64,000 nt of DNA from positions 1,054,001 to 1,118,000 of the forward strand of contig NZ_JAUSVL010000001.1 in the NCBI RefSeq assembly GCF_030814695.1, written 5' to 3'. Origin of the DNA: Oligosphaera ethanolica. GTDB lineage: Bacteria > Verrucomicrobiota > Lentisphaeria > Oligosphaerales > Oligosphaeraceae. How positions within the stretch are numbered: position 1 is the stretch's first letter; each line of letters begins with the position of its first letter. The notes beneath the pieces are model-generated. The model was not told the DNA's origin, ran no database searches, and was given only the letters and a program-made list of their open reading frames with translations. Positions 16,216 through 26,200 of this stretch are shown here, in pieces. A program made the translations under genes and the position numbers.

Positions 16216-16226
16216 GCTCAGTGTCC

Positions 16227-16642
16227 CGTATTTTCTTGTAATGTGCGAAATCTTGTGATGAACACATGTATTTGCGCCAATGTGACCGAATATCTTCTTT
16301 TGCGAAAGGATTTTTTACAATAGACTACTTGTTAGGTAGTTATGCATGAATTTGCCCCGTAGGGGCACGACCATGCTTAACCCCAGGCTTCAGCCTGGGG
16401 TAAGGTGTCCTATCGAACAGTGCCTCGTAGAGGCACTACAGCACCTAAGTCTTGGTTGAAAATGGTCTGTAATCGTGTTCAGATTGTGTTTGTCAGGCAT
16501 CCAGTTGTGCCCCTACGGGGCACGATTGACTGGAGAGCATTTTCCCCAGGCTAAAGCCTGGGGTTAAGCATAGTAAGGCGCCTACGGCGCATGTCAAGTA
16601 TCTCTTTCTATCACAAGATTTCGCACATTACCTATTTTCTTG
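16227..16642. mobile_element. MITE-like 392-bp hairpin element with 21-bp terminal inverted repeats
   Basis: Perfect 21-bp inverted repeats (TAATGTGCGAAATCTTGTGAT at 16239-16259; its complement at 16610-16630) bound the element. Outside them lies a 12-bp direct repeat with one mismatch: CGTATTTTCTTG at 16227-16238 and CCTATTTTCTTG at 16631-16642, as expected of a target-site duplication. Inside are stacked palindromes (GCCCCGTAGGGGC, CCCCAGGCTTCAGCCTGGGG, AGTGCCTCGTAGAGGCACT, TGCCCCTACGGGGCA, CCCCAGGCTAAAGCCTGGGG, GGCGCCTACGGCGC) and no gene. Removing the element and one copy of the direct repeat restores a frame ending Q-E-N-T-G-H-stop 2 bases before the MBL gene ATG, so it inserted into the last codons of the mannonate dehydratase gene. 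Confidence 0.88.
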
Positions 16643-17584
16643 TTCTATCGCCCGCAGTATTCCCCGCAAGTACGCCGCGCCCAGGAGGCGCCCCATGATG
16701 GCATAGCCGGGCGACGAATTGTCCTCGCCAGCCATGGTCGGCGCGTGATCCGGCCGCATGAGGCAATCCACGCCACAGCGGCGGTACTGCCGCATGACGG
16801 CGGCCATGTCCGTGGGGCCGTTGTCATGGAAGGTCTCCACAAAACCTCCATCGCGGGCTTCAACATCGCGAGCGTGGACAAATATGATGTCGTCCTTGAA
16901 TTCAGGGATCAGCGCCATGATGTCCTCGCCCATGCTGCGGAAGGTGCCCTGGCAGAAACTGATGCCCCAGGCCGGACTGGCGGCCAAGGCCTTCGCCCGG
17001 CGAAAAGACGCCGCCGAGGTCATGATGCGCGGATAACCCTTGAGCTCCGGCACCGGCGGGTCGTCCGGATGCAAGCCCATGCGCACCCCGGCGGCGGCGG
17101 CAACCGGCATCACCGCCCGCATGAAATACGCGTAGTTGTCCCACAGCTGCTCGTGACTCAGGCACAATTCCGCCGCTGGCATGTCCGCCGGAAAATAGCC
17201 GTTGGTCAAGGCCCCGCCCCGCGCCGGTATGTCCACCCGGCTGCGAAACCAGCCGACGCCAGCCATGAAATTATAGCAGAGCACGGGTATCTCCAGCCGG
17301 CCCATGTTGCTCAGCATGGCGCAGTAATGCTCAATGTCCTCGTCGCGCCCAGGCAATCCGAGCTTAATGCGGCTCATGTCGAATTCATCGCCCTCAATGG
17401 CCATGAGCCGAAAGCCGGCATCACGAAAGCGCGCATGAATGCCCGCCAGAGTCGCAAAGTCCCAGATCGGCTTCAGGCCGGTCAACTCCGGCGCGGCCTT
17501 GGTAATCGCGTAGTCAATGCCGGCCTGCCGCGCCAACGTCCACTTGCTATCCGGCACAGCGGGTAGAAATAGTCCCAGTTTCAT
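16628..17584 (-). CDS. uxuA: Mannonate dehydratase
   Basis: Converts D-mannonate to 2-keto-3-deoxygluconate in the glucuronate catabolic pathway. The 318-residue TIM-barrel protein has family features: KLGLFLPAVPDSKWTLARQA at the start, GLHPDDPPVPELKGYPRIM with conserved His and Asp, SFCQGTFRSMGEDI (Cys metal ligand), FVHARDVE, FHDNGPTDM and RPDHAPTMAGE near the end. It is shorter than the E. coli enzyme (394 residues), like other compact UxuA forms. The ATG at 17584 was preferred over the upstream extension, which lacks similarity. Its last residue and its TAA stop are provided by the inserted element: the present end is Q-E-N-R, the inferred ancestral end Q-E-N-T-G-H. Function should be unaffected. 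Neighbouring lyase and hydrolases support a uronate-degrading operon. Confidence 0.88.
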   Translation of the reverse strand: MKLGLFLPAVPDSKWTLARQAGIDYAITKAAPELTGLKPIWDFATLAGIHARFRDAGFRLMAIEGDEFDMSRIKLGLPGRDEDIEHYCAMLSNMGRLEIPVLCYNFMAGVGWFRSRVDIPARGGALTNGYFPADMPAAELCLSHEQLWDNYAYFMRAVMPVAAAAGVRMGLHPDDPPVPELKGYPRIMTSAASFRRAKALAASPAWGISFCQGTFRSMGEDIMALIPEFKDDIIFVHARDVEARDGGFVETFHDNGPTDMAAVMRQYRRCGVDCLMRPDHAPTMAGEDNSSPGYAIMGRLLGAAYLRGILRAIEQENR

Positions 17585-17676
17585 CGTCTGTCCTCGTCTG
17601 TAATCACGTATCACCTCGCAGCCGGTACGCCTGGCATTGCCGCGCGGCCAGCCAACACCAGCCACAGGCCTTCACG

Positions 17677-19056
17677 TCAATGCCGAACGCGCAGGACGAG
17701 CGAGCGGCGGAAAGGCGGCAGGAGCGCGCTGCGGCCATGGCGTAACACCAGCTCTTCCTCCGAATCCGTCCACGGCGCGTAAGCCTGGCAGCTGCTGGCG
17801 TCGTCCACCGGCACGCTCAGGCCGCGCAGATCGGCGGCCGGGCGGTCTTCGTCGAGTTCGCTGCGCCAGTCACTGGCCTTGTCACGGCACCACAAAAGGT
17901 CCATGCGCCTGCCACGCAAGCCATAGACGCGCAAGGCGTGGGTTTCGGTATAATAGGGCTGAAAGTCCTCGGCGATGGGATCCACCCCAGCAACGGCGCG
18001 GGCAAAACGCCCGAAGTGCCAGTAGAGGTCGTGCTTGTCCAGGTAAAGGTGATCCCAATGCCAGCACTGGCCGCTGCCGGCACTGCCGGCGAAGAAAGGC
18101 GCAAACAACACGTCGTGCAGCAGCGTGCCCTCGCGATCCTTCTCATAAAGCCGCGAATAGCGCGCGTGATTGGCCTCCACCGCGCCGCCTTCGGCCAGCA
18201 CCGCCGGCTTGTCAGAACAGCGCCGGCGCAACTGGCCAATGGCGTCCGCGCAGAGGACGTCCATCGGCCCCCGGCAGATATCGAGCTCCGCGCCGGGATC
18301 GAGATAGCGATGGACCTGCAAAAAGTCCGTCCCCGCCAAGGCCCCCAAATAGTCATAACAGCGATATGCCGTGCTGCCGGAAAAACTGCCGAGATTCTGC
18401 AACGCCAGCTGCCGCGGAAATATCTCATGCAGCGCAGCCAGCATCTGGTCGCTCCACTCCCGCCAAATCGCCAGCTCGCCCGTGCTGTTGATCTCATTCC
18501 AGAGCTCCCAGGCCACCACCGCAGGAGTCTCCCCCAGGCCCGCCGCCGCTAAATAGCGCAACTTGGCCAAATAGGCGGCACGACCGGCGTCCGAACCAAA
18601 AAATTCCGCCATGCTGCGGCAGGAGCCGCCCCGTTCCGGCGAAAACAACGGCTGCAAAAAGCTGATCACGCCCGGAAAAGTCTCCGCCACCGGCTGCGCC
18701 GGCGGCTGCACACTGCGAAAATGCTCCACCGTGAACTTGATTTTCACCCCGAATTCCTCGGCCATGGCAACCACGGCGCGAATATGACCGAGATTGCGCT
18801 CGCTGAACTCGCCCAGGCGCTCGGGCATCACATTGAAAAACGGTACGCCAAGCCATATCCGGGTGAAATTTCCGCCCTGGGCGGCAAAAGCGCCCAGCCA
18901 GTGCCGGTAGGTCGCCAGGACCTCCTCTTCGCCAAGCTGGTCGGCGAGCCGATGGAAACAGAAATTCTGCCCTATGGGAATAAAGGTCTCGCCAGTGCCT
19001 AGGGTGAAATAGCGTCTGTTCTGCTGAGCCGGACCTAACCAGCGTTGTTCTGTCAT
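17677..19056 (-). CDS. GH-A clan (GH5-like) glycoside hydrolase
   Basis: A 459-residue TIM-barrel glycosidase. Motifs of clan GH-A are visible: WELWNEINS with probable acid/base Glu188, and VLAEGGAVE with probable nucleophile Glu289; QVHRYLD carries the conserved His. There is no signal peptide, so it acts in the cytoplasm, presumably on oligosaccharides that have been imported. A C-terminal beta-rich part (about 380-459) completes it. The ATG at 19056 is preferred to a GTG 9 bases upstream because AAAGGA lies 12 bases before the ATG and too close to the GTG. It is the first gene of the minus-strand saccharide run and is divergent from the secreted protein gene at 19196, so the 139 bases between them should hold both promoters. 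Exact GH family and substrate are not determined. Confidence 0.72.
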   Translation of the reverse strand: MTEQRWLGPAQQNRRYFTLGTGETFIPIGQNFCFHRLADQLGEEEVLATYRHWLGAFAAQGGNFTRIWLGVPFFNVMPERLGEFSERNLGHIRAVVAMAEEFGVKIKFTVEHFRSVQPPAQPVAETFPGVISFLQPLFSPERGGSCRSMAEFFGSDAGRAAYLAKLRYLAAAGLGETPAVVAWELWNEINSTGELAIWREWSDQMLAALHEIFPRQLALQNLGSFSGSTAYRCYDYLGALAGTDFLQVHRYLDPGAELDICRGPMDVLCADAIGQLRRRCSDKPAVLAEGGAVEANHARYSRLYEKDREGTLLHDVLFAPFFAGSAGSGQCWHWDHLYLDKHDLYWHFGRFARAVAGVDPIAEDFQPYYTETHALRVYGLRGRRMDLLWCRDKASDWRSELDEDRPAADLRGLSVPVDDASSCQAYAPWTDSEEELVLRHGRSALLPPFRRSLVLRVRH

Positions 19057-19195
19057 GGAATGCACTGTCCTTTGCTTTTGTGTCCTTCTCCGGAGCGGGC
19101 CGGTTTAAAATTACCGTCCTTGGTTTACCTTACCAATGCTCTCAGTGCCTTTATTCGGTCTTTTTCACCCCTTCACCCCAAGGGAAATTCATTCC

Positions 19196-21466
19196 ATGGT
19201 CCATATCTGCCGCTACGCCTGTGCCGTCCTCTTCTCTAGCGCCCTCGTCGCTATCCACGCCCAAAACCTCGCCGCCGTTGACGACGTGTGGTTCGACCAA
19301 GTCACCGCGCCGACCAAGCTGACGACAGCGCAGATCGAAGACTTCTGCCGCAAAATCCACCGCGCCATCGCCGCCGGCCAAGACGAAAAACAGCTCGCGG
19401 CACTGGCCCCCGCCGACCAGTCGCCCCGCATCCTCTTCCTCAGTCTCAGCAACGACCTCTGGCCCTCACGTACCTACTTCGGCGGCGGCTGGAACTTCGC
19501 CCACGCTTGGGAAAGCACCACCGCCATCATGCTCGCCAATGAAAAAACCTACGCCCTCGAAACCGCCAAACAAGCCCGCGGCACCATCGACGGCGCCAAA
19601 CGCGAAGGCAAGCCCGTCCCTCAAGACTGGGTCGACCGCGAAAAGAATCCCGGCGCCTGGAGTTGGCTGCGGCTGGATATTGTCCAGGTCGCCCGACCAT
19701 CCTTTGACTACTCCGTAGAAGGCTCGAAGATCGCTCTGACCAGCCTGGTCGGCCTGGCCTTCGGCCCCCAGGTGGGCTTCGCCTTCCCACCCGCACAACT
19801 CACCGGCCGCTGCCTCGTCACCCCAGAACGCTTCCTCGCCAAACAGCAGGTCGCTAACATTATCGCCGAAACCTACAACTGGGGCGCCATGAAAAACTGG
19901 CTGCGCCTCAGCGCCGTCGAATCCGGCCACCGCATCTGCCTCTTCGAGGTCGACAGCTACTGCACGGACGGCCAGAACGTCGTCAGGCTCTACCGCGGCC
20001 ACCCCATCGCCCAACTGCCCAACAACGATCAGTGTCTGGATGCCGCCACCCGCGCCGGCGAATTGCTGATCAGCTACCTCGACCCCGCCAAAGGCACCCT
20101 CGCCGTGCCCTTCCCCGAGTGGCTCCCCAGCGTCAGCAACAGCGGCCCCAGCGCTGGCGTCAGCAACCGCGAAGCGCCCGACGCACAGGCCGAACTGGTC
20201 ATCGCCCTCGCCCGCCTTGCCCAAAGCAACAGCGAAAAAAAACACCTCGCCGCCGGCGCCGCCCTTGCCGCTAGGCCTCTCCAGGCCGCCATGATGCGCT
20301 ACGGCCAAAACAAAGAATTCATCGCCGTCATCGAAAAGGAACCCGTGGCTGCCGACAGCCATCTTGAACCCCGCCGCATCACCACCCTGCGCAGTAATGC
20401 CACCGCCTGCCTGGCATTCATCGAACTGACCACGATCTTCCCCGACAACCCCGACTACCCAGCCATCGCCACCGCCATCGGCCGGCACATCTGCCGACAG
20501 GCCCAGCCCGGCAACGGCTTCATCCCCGCCAAACTCTTCCCCTCGGATCAAATCTATGAAGGCGGCGATCTCAGTGACTACGGCCAGGCAGAAGCCGAAG
20601 CCATGGCCGCACTCGCACTGGCCAAACTCGGCAAGAAAAATCACAACAGCGATTTTCTGGAAATAGCCGATGACAATCTGGCCTACCTCTTAACCAGCAA
20701 AATCCAGAAACAGGAGCTCACCGCAATCGCGACCTCGCCCTGGCTGGCTGAGGCTCTCGGGCAATACTACCGCCGCAACAACGAGTACGTCAGCCAACTC
20801 TCGCGCCTCACCCTGGCCGCTTCCATCGACGTGAACACCGAGCCGATCTTCCCCGATCTCTTCGGCGCCGTCCATGACTGGGAAAGCATGACCACCGCCG
20901 CCGAAAGAAGCTGGCTGCTGGCGTCCCTGAGCAAGACCCTGCGCAACAGCGACCAGGCGGCCAAAGCCGCTGAGGCAATGGCTGCTGCCGCTGCCTTTCT
21001 CTGCTTCCAGTACCAGGCCCGCATCGACCGCGCCACCGCCGCCGCACTGTCCAGACCCAACTATTACGTCAATTTCTTCCGTGATCACCTTGAAGACTTC
21101 GGCTTTGACCTCAACGGCCAAGCCACTCAAATCATCAGCCTACTGGCACTCAGACAGGAACTCACTGAGGGCTATGACGGGCAATTCCCCAAATTCGACC
21201 AGTTCAAGGAAAAACTCGCCGCCGCCCAGCGCGCCATCGACACCCACCCACTGCCCCTCAGCGTCGAGCTGGTCATCCATCGCGGTATCGACGACAGCGC
21301 TGACGGCCGCGACCTCCTCGGCGATATCCCCAAACGAGGCGCCGTGAACTTCCGCGGCAAAGGCGGCAAGATCATCCCCGCCAAAGAAGAAATCAGCTCA
21401 GGAGTCCTCAAAAAGAAACGCCGCAACAACAAAGCACCCGCTGGATTGCCTGGACAGCCAAAGTAG
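19196..21466 (+). CDS. Secreted protein of unknown function, helix-rich
   Basis: The 756-residue protein begins with a signal peptide (VHICRYACAVLFSSALVAI, then HAQ) and is not otherwise recognised. It is rich in regularly spaced helices with small residues, and has pieces such as WNFAHAWESTTAIML, YGQAEAEAMAALALAKLG and SWLLASLSKTLRNSDQAAKA that suggest an alpha/alpha-toroid like those of glycoside hydrolases and lyases. The last 50 residues are basic (VLKKKRRNNKAP). The ATG at 19196 has AGGGAA 10 bases upstream and starts the signal peptide; an earlier ATG at 19136 does not. It is divergent from the saccharide operon. A role in binding or cutting extracellular glycans is plausible from context only. 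Confidence 0.6.
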   Translation: MVHICRYACAVLFSSALVAIHAQNLAAVDDVWFDQVTAPTKLTTAQIEDFCRKIHRAIAAGQDEKQLAALAPADQSPRILFLSLSNDLWPSRTYFGGGWNFAHAWESTTAIMLANEKTYALETAKQARGTIDGAKREGKPVPQDWVDREKNPGAWSWLRLDIVQVARPSFDYSVEGSKIALTSLVGLAFGPQVGFAFPPAQLTGRCLVTPERFLAKQQVANIIAETYNWGAMKNWLRLSAVESGHRICLFEVDSYCTDGQNVVRLYRGHPIAQLPNNDQCLDAATRAGELLISYLDPAKGTLAVPFPEWLPSVSNSGPSAGVSNREAPDAQAELVIALARLAQSNSEKKHLAAGAALAARPLQAAMMRYGQNKEFIAVIEKEPVAADSHLEPRRITTLRSNATACLAFIELTTIFPDNPDYPAIATAIGRHICRQAQPGNGFIPAKLFPSDQIYEGGDLSDYGQAEAEAMAALALAKLGKKNHNSDFLEIADDNLAYLLTSKIQKQELTAIATSPWLAEALGQYYRRNNEYVSQLSRLTLAASIDVNTEPIFPDLFGAVHDWESMTTAAERSWLLASLSKTLRNSDQAAKAAEAMAAAAAFLCFQYQARIDRATAAALSRPNYYVNFFRDHLEDFGFDLNGQATQIISLLALRQELTEGYDGQFPKFDQFKEKLAAAQRAIDTHPLPLSVELVIHRGIDDSADGRDLLGDIPKRGAVNFRGKGGKIIPAKEEISSGVLKKKRRNNKAPAGLPGQPK

Positions 21467-21486
21467 CAGCGCTACTCGCGTGCGCC

Positions 21487-21720
21487 CGTATCCCGGCCGT
21501 GGAGTGGGCGTCCCGCCCACTCCGACAAGACGGCTCATTTACCCGTCCTCGCCATCCACGCCAACCGTACCTGGCCCGTCTTCCCGGCCGTGGAGTGGGC
21601 GTCCCGCCCACTCCGACGAGACGGCTCATTTACCCGTCCTCGCCATCCACGCCAACCGTACCTGGCCCGTCTTCCGGCCGTGGCGTGGGCGTCCCGCCCA
21701 CTCCGACAAGACGGCTTGTT
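21487..21720 (+). repeat. 91-bp tandem repeat, about 2.5 copies (family E)
   Basis: The unit starts GGCCGTGGAGTGGGCGTCCC and contains a strong palindrome, GGAGTGGGCGTCCCGCCCACTCC, then GACAAGACGGCTCATTTACC and a segment ending CTGGCCCGTCTTCCC. Copies start at 21495, 21586 and 21676. A related copy in the opposite orientation lies at 37535-37630. The first hairpin could also terminate the upstream gene. Confidence 0.85.
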
Positions 21721-21809
21721 GCCTGCCACGAAAAATGGCCGCGTTTCTGCCAACTACGATGGCCGGAAAGACATTCTTTCGGACCTCGCCACCGACCACC
21801 ATGTCACTC

Positions 21810-21970
21810 GCCGCGAAGCGGCAGAAGCGCTGAAAGCGCGAAACATACCAGCCCAGGGCTAGCAGCGCTGAAAGCGCGCGCCGCCCTGGGTAGCGCGCCC
21901 ATTATGGCCGTGTTCCTCGGCCCATTCGGCCCCAGTCGGCGCAGCTGACTGGGGCCGAATGGGCAATGGA
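21810..21970 (+). repeat. Dispersed repeat family C, copy 2
   Basis: Begins CGCGAAGCGGCAGAAGCGCT, continues through the CCCAGGGC/GCCCTGGG stem and the GGCCCCAGTCGGCGCAGCTG hairpin to GGGCAATGGAAC. Clearly the same family as 2826-2986, with a few substitutions that keep the stems paired (for example CCCATTCGGCCCC with GGGGCCGAATGGG). Confidence 0.8.
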
Positions 21971-22002
21971 ACACACCACGCAGATTGAGCATCGCGCCCA
22001 GC

Positions 22003-23217
22003 TTATTTTGCCTCGTTCTCGGCGATGCTCGCCGCGGCGCCATTGCCGTGGCATTTGCGCGCGAGGCGTTTATAGAGCAGCGCCAGCTTGTCCACCTGGC
22101 TACTGAGCATGAATTCACTGCGAATGAGCTCCGCGCCGATCTGGGCCTTGCCGCGCATCAGTTCCAGGTGTTCCAGGCCATAATCCAGCCGCAGTGCCAG
22201 GTCGCCAACATCGCCGACCCGAAACGTCTCCAGGCATTCCCGAAATTCCGGTCGTGGGATATTCGCCAGGATGTCGCTTACCAGCAGGGGCACGGCCGCG
22301 CCAAGGCACTCCAGCAGCACATAAGACAGCCCTTCATAAAACGACGGCAGCATGGCCAAATCAAAAGCCGTGAGTTTCCTGGCTAAATCCGGTACCGTCC
22401 CCAGAAAACGCACCCGGCCGGACAAGCCCAGGCTCACTGCCTGCCGCTGCAAATTGTCCCGCTCGGGACCATCGCCACAAAACAGCACCTGCACCGCAGG
22501 ATGCTTCTCGGCGACCTGCGCAAACGCGCTCAGAAAAATGCCCAGGCCCTTCTGGCGCACCAGCCGGCAAGGCACGCCGACCGCAATCGTCCCCGGCGCA
22601 ATCTCCAGCTTGTACCGGGCCACCGCCGGCTCCAGCAGCGTCGCGCAATAGTCATCGGGAAGGCCATTTTCCACCAGCTGGAATCGTTCCGGCGGCAAGC
22701 CCAGCAGATTCGCATCCGCGATCTCCGAGCGCCCCACGAAGACATAGGCATCGACATTGCAGGCCAACAGCCGCTCGGCGCCACGCACGGCACAGTTGCG
22801 CAGCCTCGGCAAAGACGGGTGGAAGGCGAAGGCGTGCGGCGAATACACGATGCGCAGATCTGGATAGGGCCGGCAGCCGCAACGCCCAAGCACCCCCGCC
22901 ACCCCGGCGTGCAAATGCAGCACCCGTGGCCGCCGAGCCGCAATCAGCGTCCGCAACGCCCGCCAACTGCCCCAATACTCGCCGAGGCCCTTGCCTTCAT
23001 GATGGCGAAAACTGACGTCACACCCCAAGGCCGCAAGGGCCGACAAGTCATCGGCAAAATCCGCCTCGTCGCGGCTACCAAAGGCAAAGAGGCCGCAACG
23101 CACGCCACGAGCCTGCAAGGCCGGGATGAGCAGGCGCAGATGCCTGCGCACGCCACCGCCACAAGCCTCTGTGACATGGAGCACATCCAACGCAGCCGAG
23201 CCGTTTTCCTCGCTCAT
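22003..23217 (-). CDS. GT4-family (GT-B fold) glycosyltransferase
   Basis: A 404-residue group 1 glycosyltransferase, expected to transfer a sugar from a nucleotide-sugar donor in cell-surface or exopolysaccharide synthesis at the inner face of the membrane. The N-terminal half starts VLHVTEACGGGVRRHL, with a glycine-rich acceptor-domain loop, and includes VLHLHAGVAGVLG. The C-terminal donor domain has VPCRLVRQKGLGIFLSAF, VLFCGDGPERDNL, FLGTVPD and PSFYEGLSYVLLECLG, the EX7E-type motif. The ATG at 23217 has GAGGG 5 bases before it; a TTG at 23235 is less likely. The stop of the GH38 gene lies 41 bases upstream, so the two are probably co-transcribed from the mannosidase promoter. Donor and acceptor are unknown. 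Confidence 0.85.
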   Translation of the reverse strand: MSEENGSAALDVLHVTEACGGGVRRHLRLLIPALQARGVRCGLFAFGSRDEADFADDLSALAALGCDVSFRHHEGKGLGEYWGSWRALRTLIAARRPRVLHLHAGVAGVLGRCGCRPYPDLRIVYSPHAFAFHPSLPRLRNCAVRGAERLLACNVDAYVFVGRSEIADANLLGLPPERFQLVENGLPDDYCATLLEPAVARYKLEIAPGTIAVGVPCRLVRQKGLGIFLSAFAQVAEKHPAVQVLFCGDGPERDNLQRQAVSLGLSGRVRFLGTVPDLARKLTAFDLAMLPSFYEGLSYVLLECLGAAVPLLVSDILANIPRPEFRECLETFRVGDVGDLALRLDYGLEHLELMRGKAQIGAELIRSEFMLSSQVDKLALLYKRLARKCHGNGAAASIAENEAK

Positions 23218-23258
23218 AGGACCCTCTTTCTCCAACGCCGGACTGCAGTCTGACGCCC

Positions 23259-26200
23259 TCAGGCCATCACCAGCCGCAGTGTCTTGATCTCAAAAGGCCG
23301 GAACTGCAAGGTCATCACCGCGCCGTGCGTGGGCACCGCAACGCCGTCGCTCTCCAGCATGCTCGTCGCCAACACCGAACGGAAGGGCAGAGCCACCCGC
23401 AACTCGCAGTCCGTCGCCGTCCGAACACTTTCATACAGACGCACAATGACATCACCGGAGCCGTCTTCGGCCGGCTTGAGACTCTCGAGCACCACATTCG
23501 CAGCTGAAATTCTGACGATTTCCTGGTGGCCGCCGTTACCGGCGCAGACCGCCACCGGCACGTTGAGTTCGTAGGCGTCATGAATCGGATTGTTGGTCAG
23601 GAATGGCCCTTGCCAACAGCAGAAGGCGTAGGTGAAATCCTGCTGGCCCTTGTCCGCCGTCTGATCCGGCGCCAGCGGCGAGCGCAGCAGCGTCAGATTG
23701 ATGCTGTTGCCATCCACATTCACGCCGTATTTGCAGTCATTGAGCACTGCCGCGCCGCGGCCTTCCTCGACCAGCGCCGTCCATTTGTGATTGCACACCT
23801 CAAAGCGCGTCGCGTCGTACGGCCGGGTGGCGTGGGTCGGCCGGCGCACATGCCCGAACTGGACCTCGTGCAGGGCATCCTCGGCCCGAACGGCCACGGG
23901 AAAGGCCACTTTGAGCATCTTGTGGCTCTCGCGCCACTCAACCCGAGTGCGAAATTCCAGCACCCGCGAGTGCGCCCGCAGAACGATGTCCTGCGTCAAT
24001 TCCGACTCATGCAGTTTCTGCGTAACCCGCAACGCCGCAAACACCGGCCCCTGGGCAATGACAGTCACCGTCGCCTCGCGAACACAATCGCATGGCGTCT
24101 TCTTGTACATGCTGTCGATATCCCAGGCGTCGTAGGAACTGGGCACGTCCTTGTACAAATGCAGCACGTTGGCCGGCGCCGCCAGAACCTCTTCGCCGTC
24201 GGCCTTGCTGCGGGCGCTGGTCAGCTCGCCAAGCGCGTTGAAGGTGAAGACCATCAGGTCGTTCTCCAGCGTCGTCGGCGTCGCTCGCAGCGAATTCACA
24301 GCGGTCGACGCCTGCGCGCCGCGACGGATCGTCGTCCAGCCGCAGGACGGCAGCGCCCGGACCAGGGCGAAATGGCGTCCGTCCTGCGTCTGCACCGGCA
24401 AGGCCGAGCCTGCTTCGTCACAGGCAGCCGCATAAGGAATCTCGACCATCGCGTCGCGCTCCCAAGACAACGAGTTGAACAGGGTCTGCGCCGCATCGTC
24501 GTCATGGACCAGACTCGTCTGCGTCGCCGCCGTCAGCTCCCGCACCCGCGCTAGCGTCCGCGCATACAGCGCCTCGGCTTCCACATAGACTTCGTGGATG
24601 GACGAGCCCGGAATAATGTCGTGAAACTGATTCAGAAGCACGTTCTTCCACAGCTCGTCCGCTTCCGTCAGCGGGTATGCCCTGCCCTGCAGGCGTTCGG
24701 CTATCGCGCCCCAGCATTCGAGCTCGCGCAGCGCCAGCTCATTGTCGCGATTGCCTTTTTTGGTCTTGGCCTGCGAGGTGTAGGTGCCCCGGTGCGCCTG
24801 AAAATACAGCTCGCCAACCCAGGTCGGCAGGGCATCGCTGGCCATATCGCGGAAATACTCGGCCGGCTCAGCGATTCGGCACTTCGGCAAGCCTTCCAGG
24901 TCGCCTTCCCGTCGCAGGTACTCCAGGTGCAGGCGCGTGGGCCCGCCGCCACCATCACCGTAGCCAAAAGGCATCAGCCGCCCCTTGTGCGAACCATCCT
25001 TCTGAACCCGTTCGCGCCAGCGCGCCAACACTGCCTGCGGCTTGGTCTCGGAGTTGTAGTCGTTATGCAGATAGGACAGCACCCGCGTGCCGTCTATGCC
25101 CTCCCACCAGAAGCTGTTGTAGGGGAAGGGATCGCCACCATTGTAGGTCCAGAAGATCTTTTGGGTCGAGAACCACTTGATGCCGCAGCCGGCCATGATC
25201 TGCGGCAAAGCGCCGCTGTAGCCAAAGACGTCCGGCAACCACATCAGCTCGTTCTCGACCCCGAATTCCTCGCGGAAAAAACGCTTGCCGTGCAGGAACT
25301 GCCGGATCAGCGCCTCGCCGCCGCTGATATTCGTGTCGGCCTCCACCCACATCGCGCCATCGACCAGCCATTGCCCGCGCGCTACCGCCGCGCGCACCCG
25401 CTCGTACAAATCCGGATACAACTCCCGCGTGCGGCGATACAAATACGCCTGGCTTTGCAGGAATTTGTACTCGGGATACTCGTCCATGAGCGCCAGCTGG
25501 TTGGAAAAGGTCCGGCAGCACTTGCGCTCGGTTTCCGCCAACGGCCACAGCCAGGCGACGTCAATATGGCTGTGCCCAAAACAATGCATCACCGGCGCCG
25601 TCGAGCCATTGCGGCAGGCCAGCAACGGCCGCAGTAGCGCGCGACCGGCGCGGATGCTCGCGTCGCGCGCGTCCGCCGCCAGCTCAAAATCGACCACCAG
25701 GGTCAGCTGCTGCAACGCATCGTCAATCTCGGCGATACGCAACGAATGGGGATCGAGAATGCCGTCGCGCAGCTGTATCAGCGTTTCCATGTCCAGCCAC
25801 AGCTGAAACGCCTCTTCATGCCAGCAGCCGAAGGTCGTCCGCCCCAGCTGCACCGTCGGGGGCGTGCCGGCCACCGGCGCAAACCACTCGGGATGCGGCC
25901 CACCACCGCAGTTGCGCTGGTTGCCCGCGAAGGTCTCCGCCAAAATGCTGAACTCCTCGCTGCCACGAGCCTCGGCAGTCAACAGCAGCTCGCGGCCGCT
26001 GTGGTCGCGAGCGCCGCGTGCCACGCCGTCAACCCAAATGATCGACTCCGCGCCGCCCGTCTCCAGCTTGAGCACAATCCGCTGCCCAGCCAGCGCCGGC
26101 GGCACCACCACCTTGCCGCGAAACCAGCCCAGCTGCCATTCCTCACCCCAAGTCGTCCCCGGCGCAATCGCCTGAAAACTCCGCGTCTGCGCCTCGGCCG

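Larger units (their letters stand above)
21467..22002. other. Gene-free repeat gap
   Basis: Between the secreted protein and the glycosyltransferase. It holds the 91-bp tandem repeat and a family C copy listed below. The remaining bases (about 21720-21810) show nothing recognisable. Confidence 0.7.

Noticed and set aside
21487-21720. CRISPR or TIGR-like array
   Set aside because: Units are 91 bp, repeated whole, and contain no variable part.
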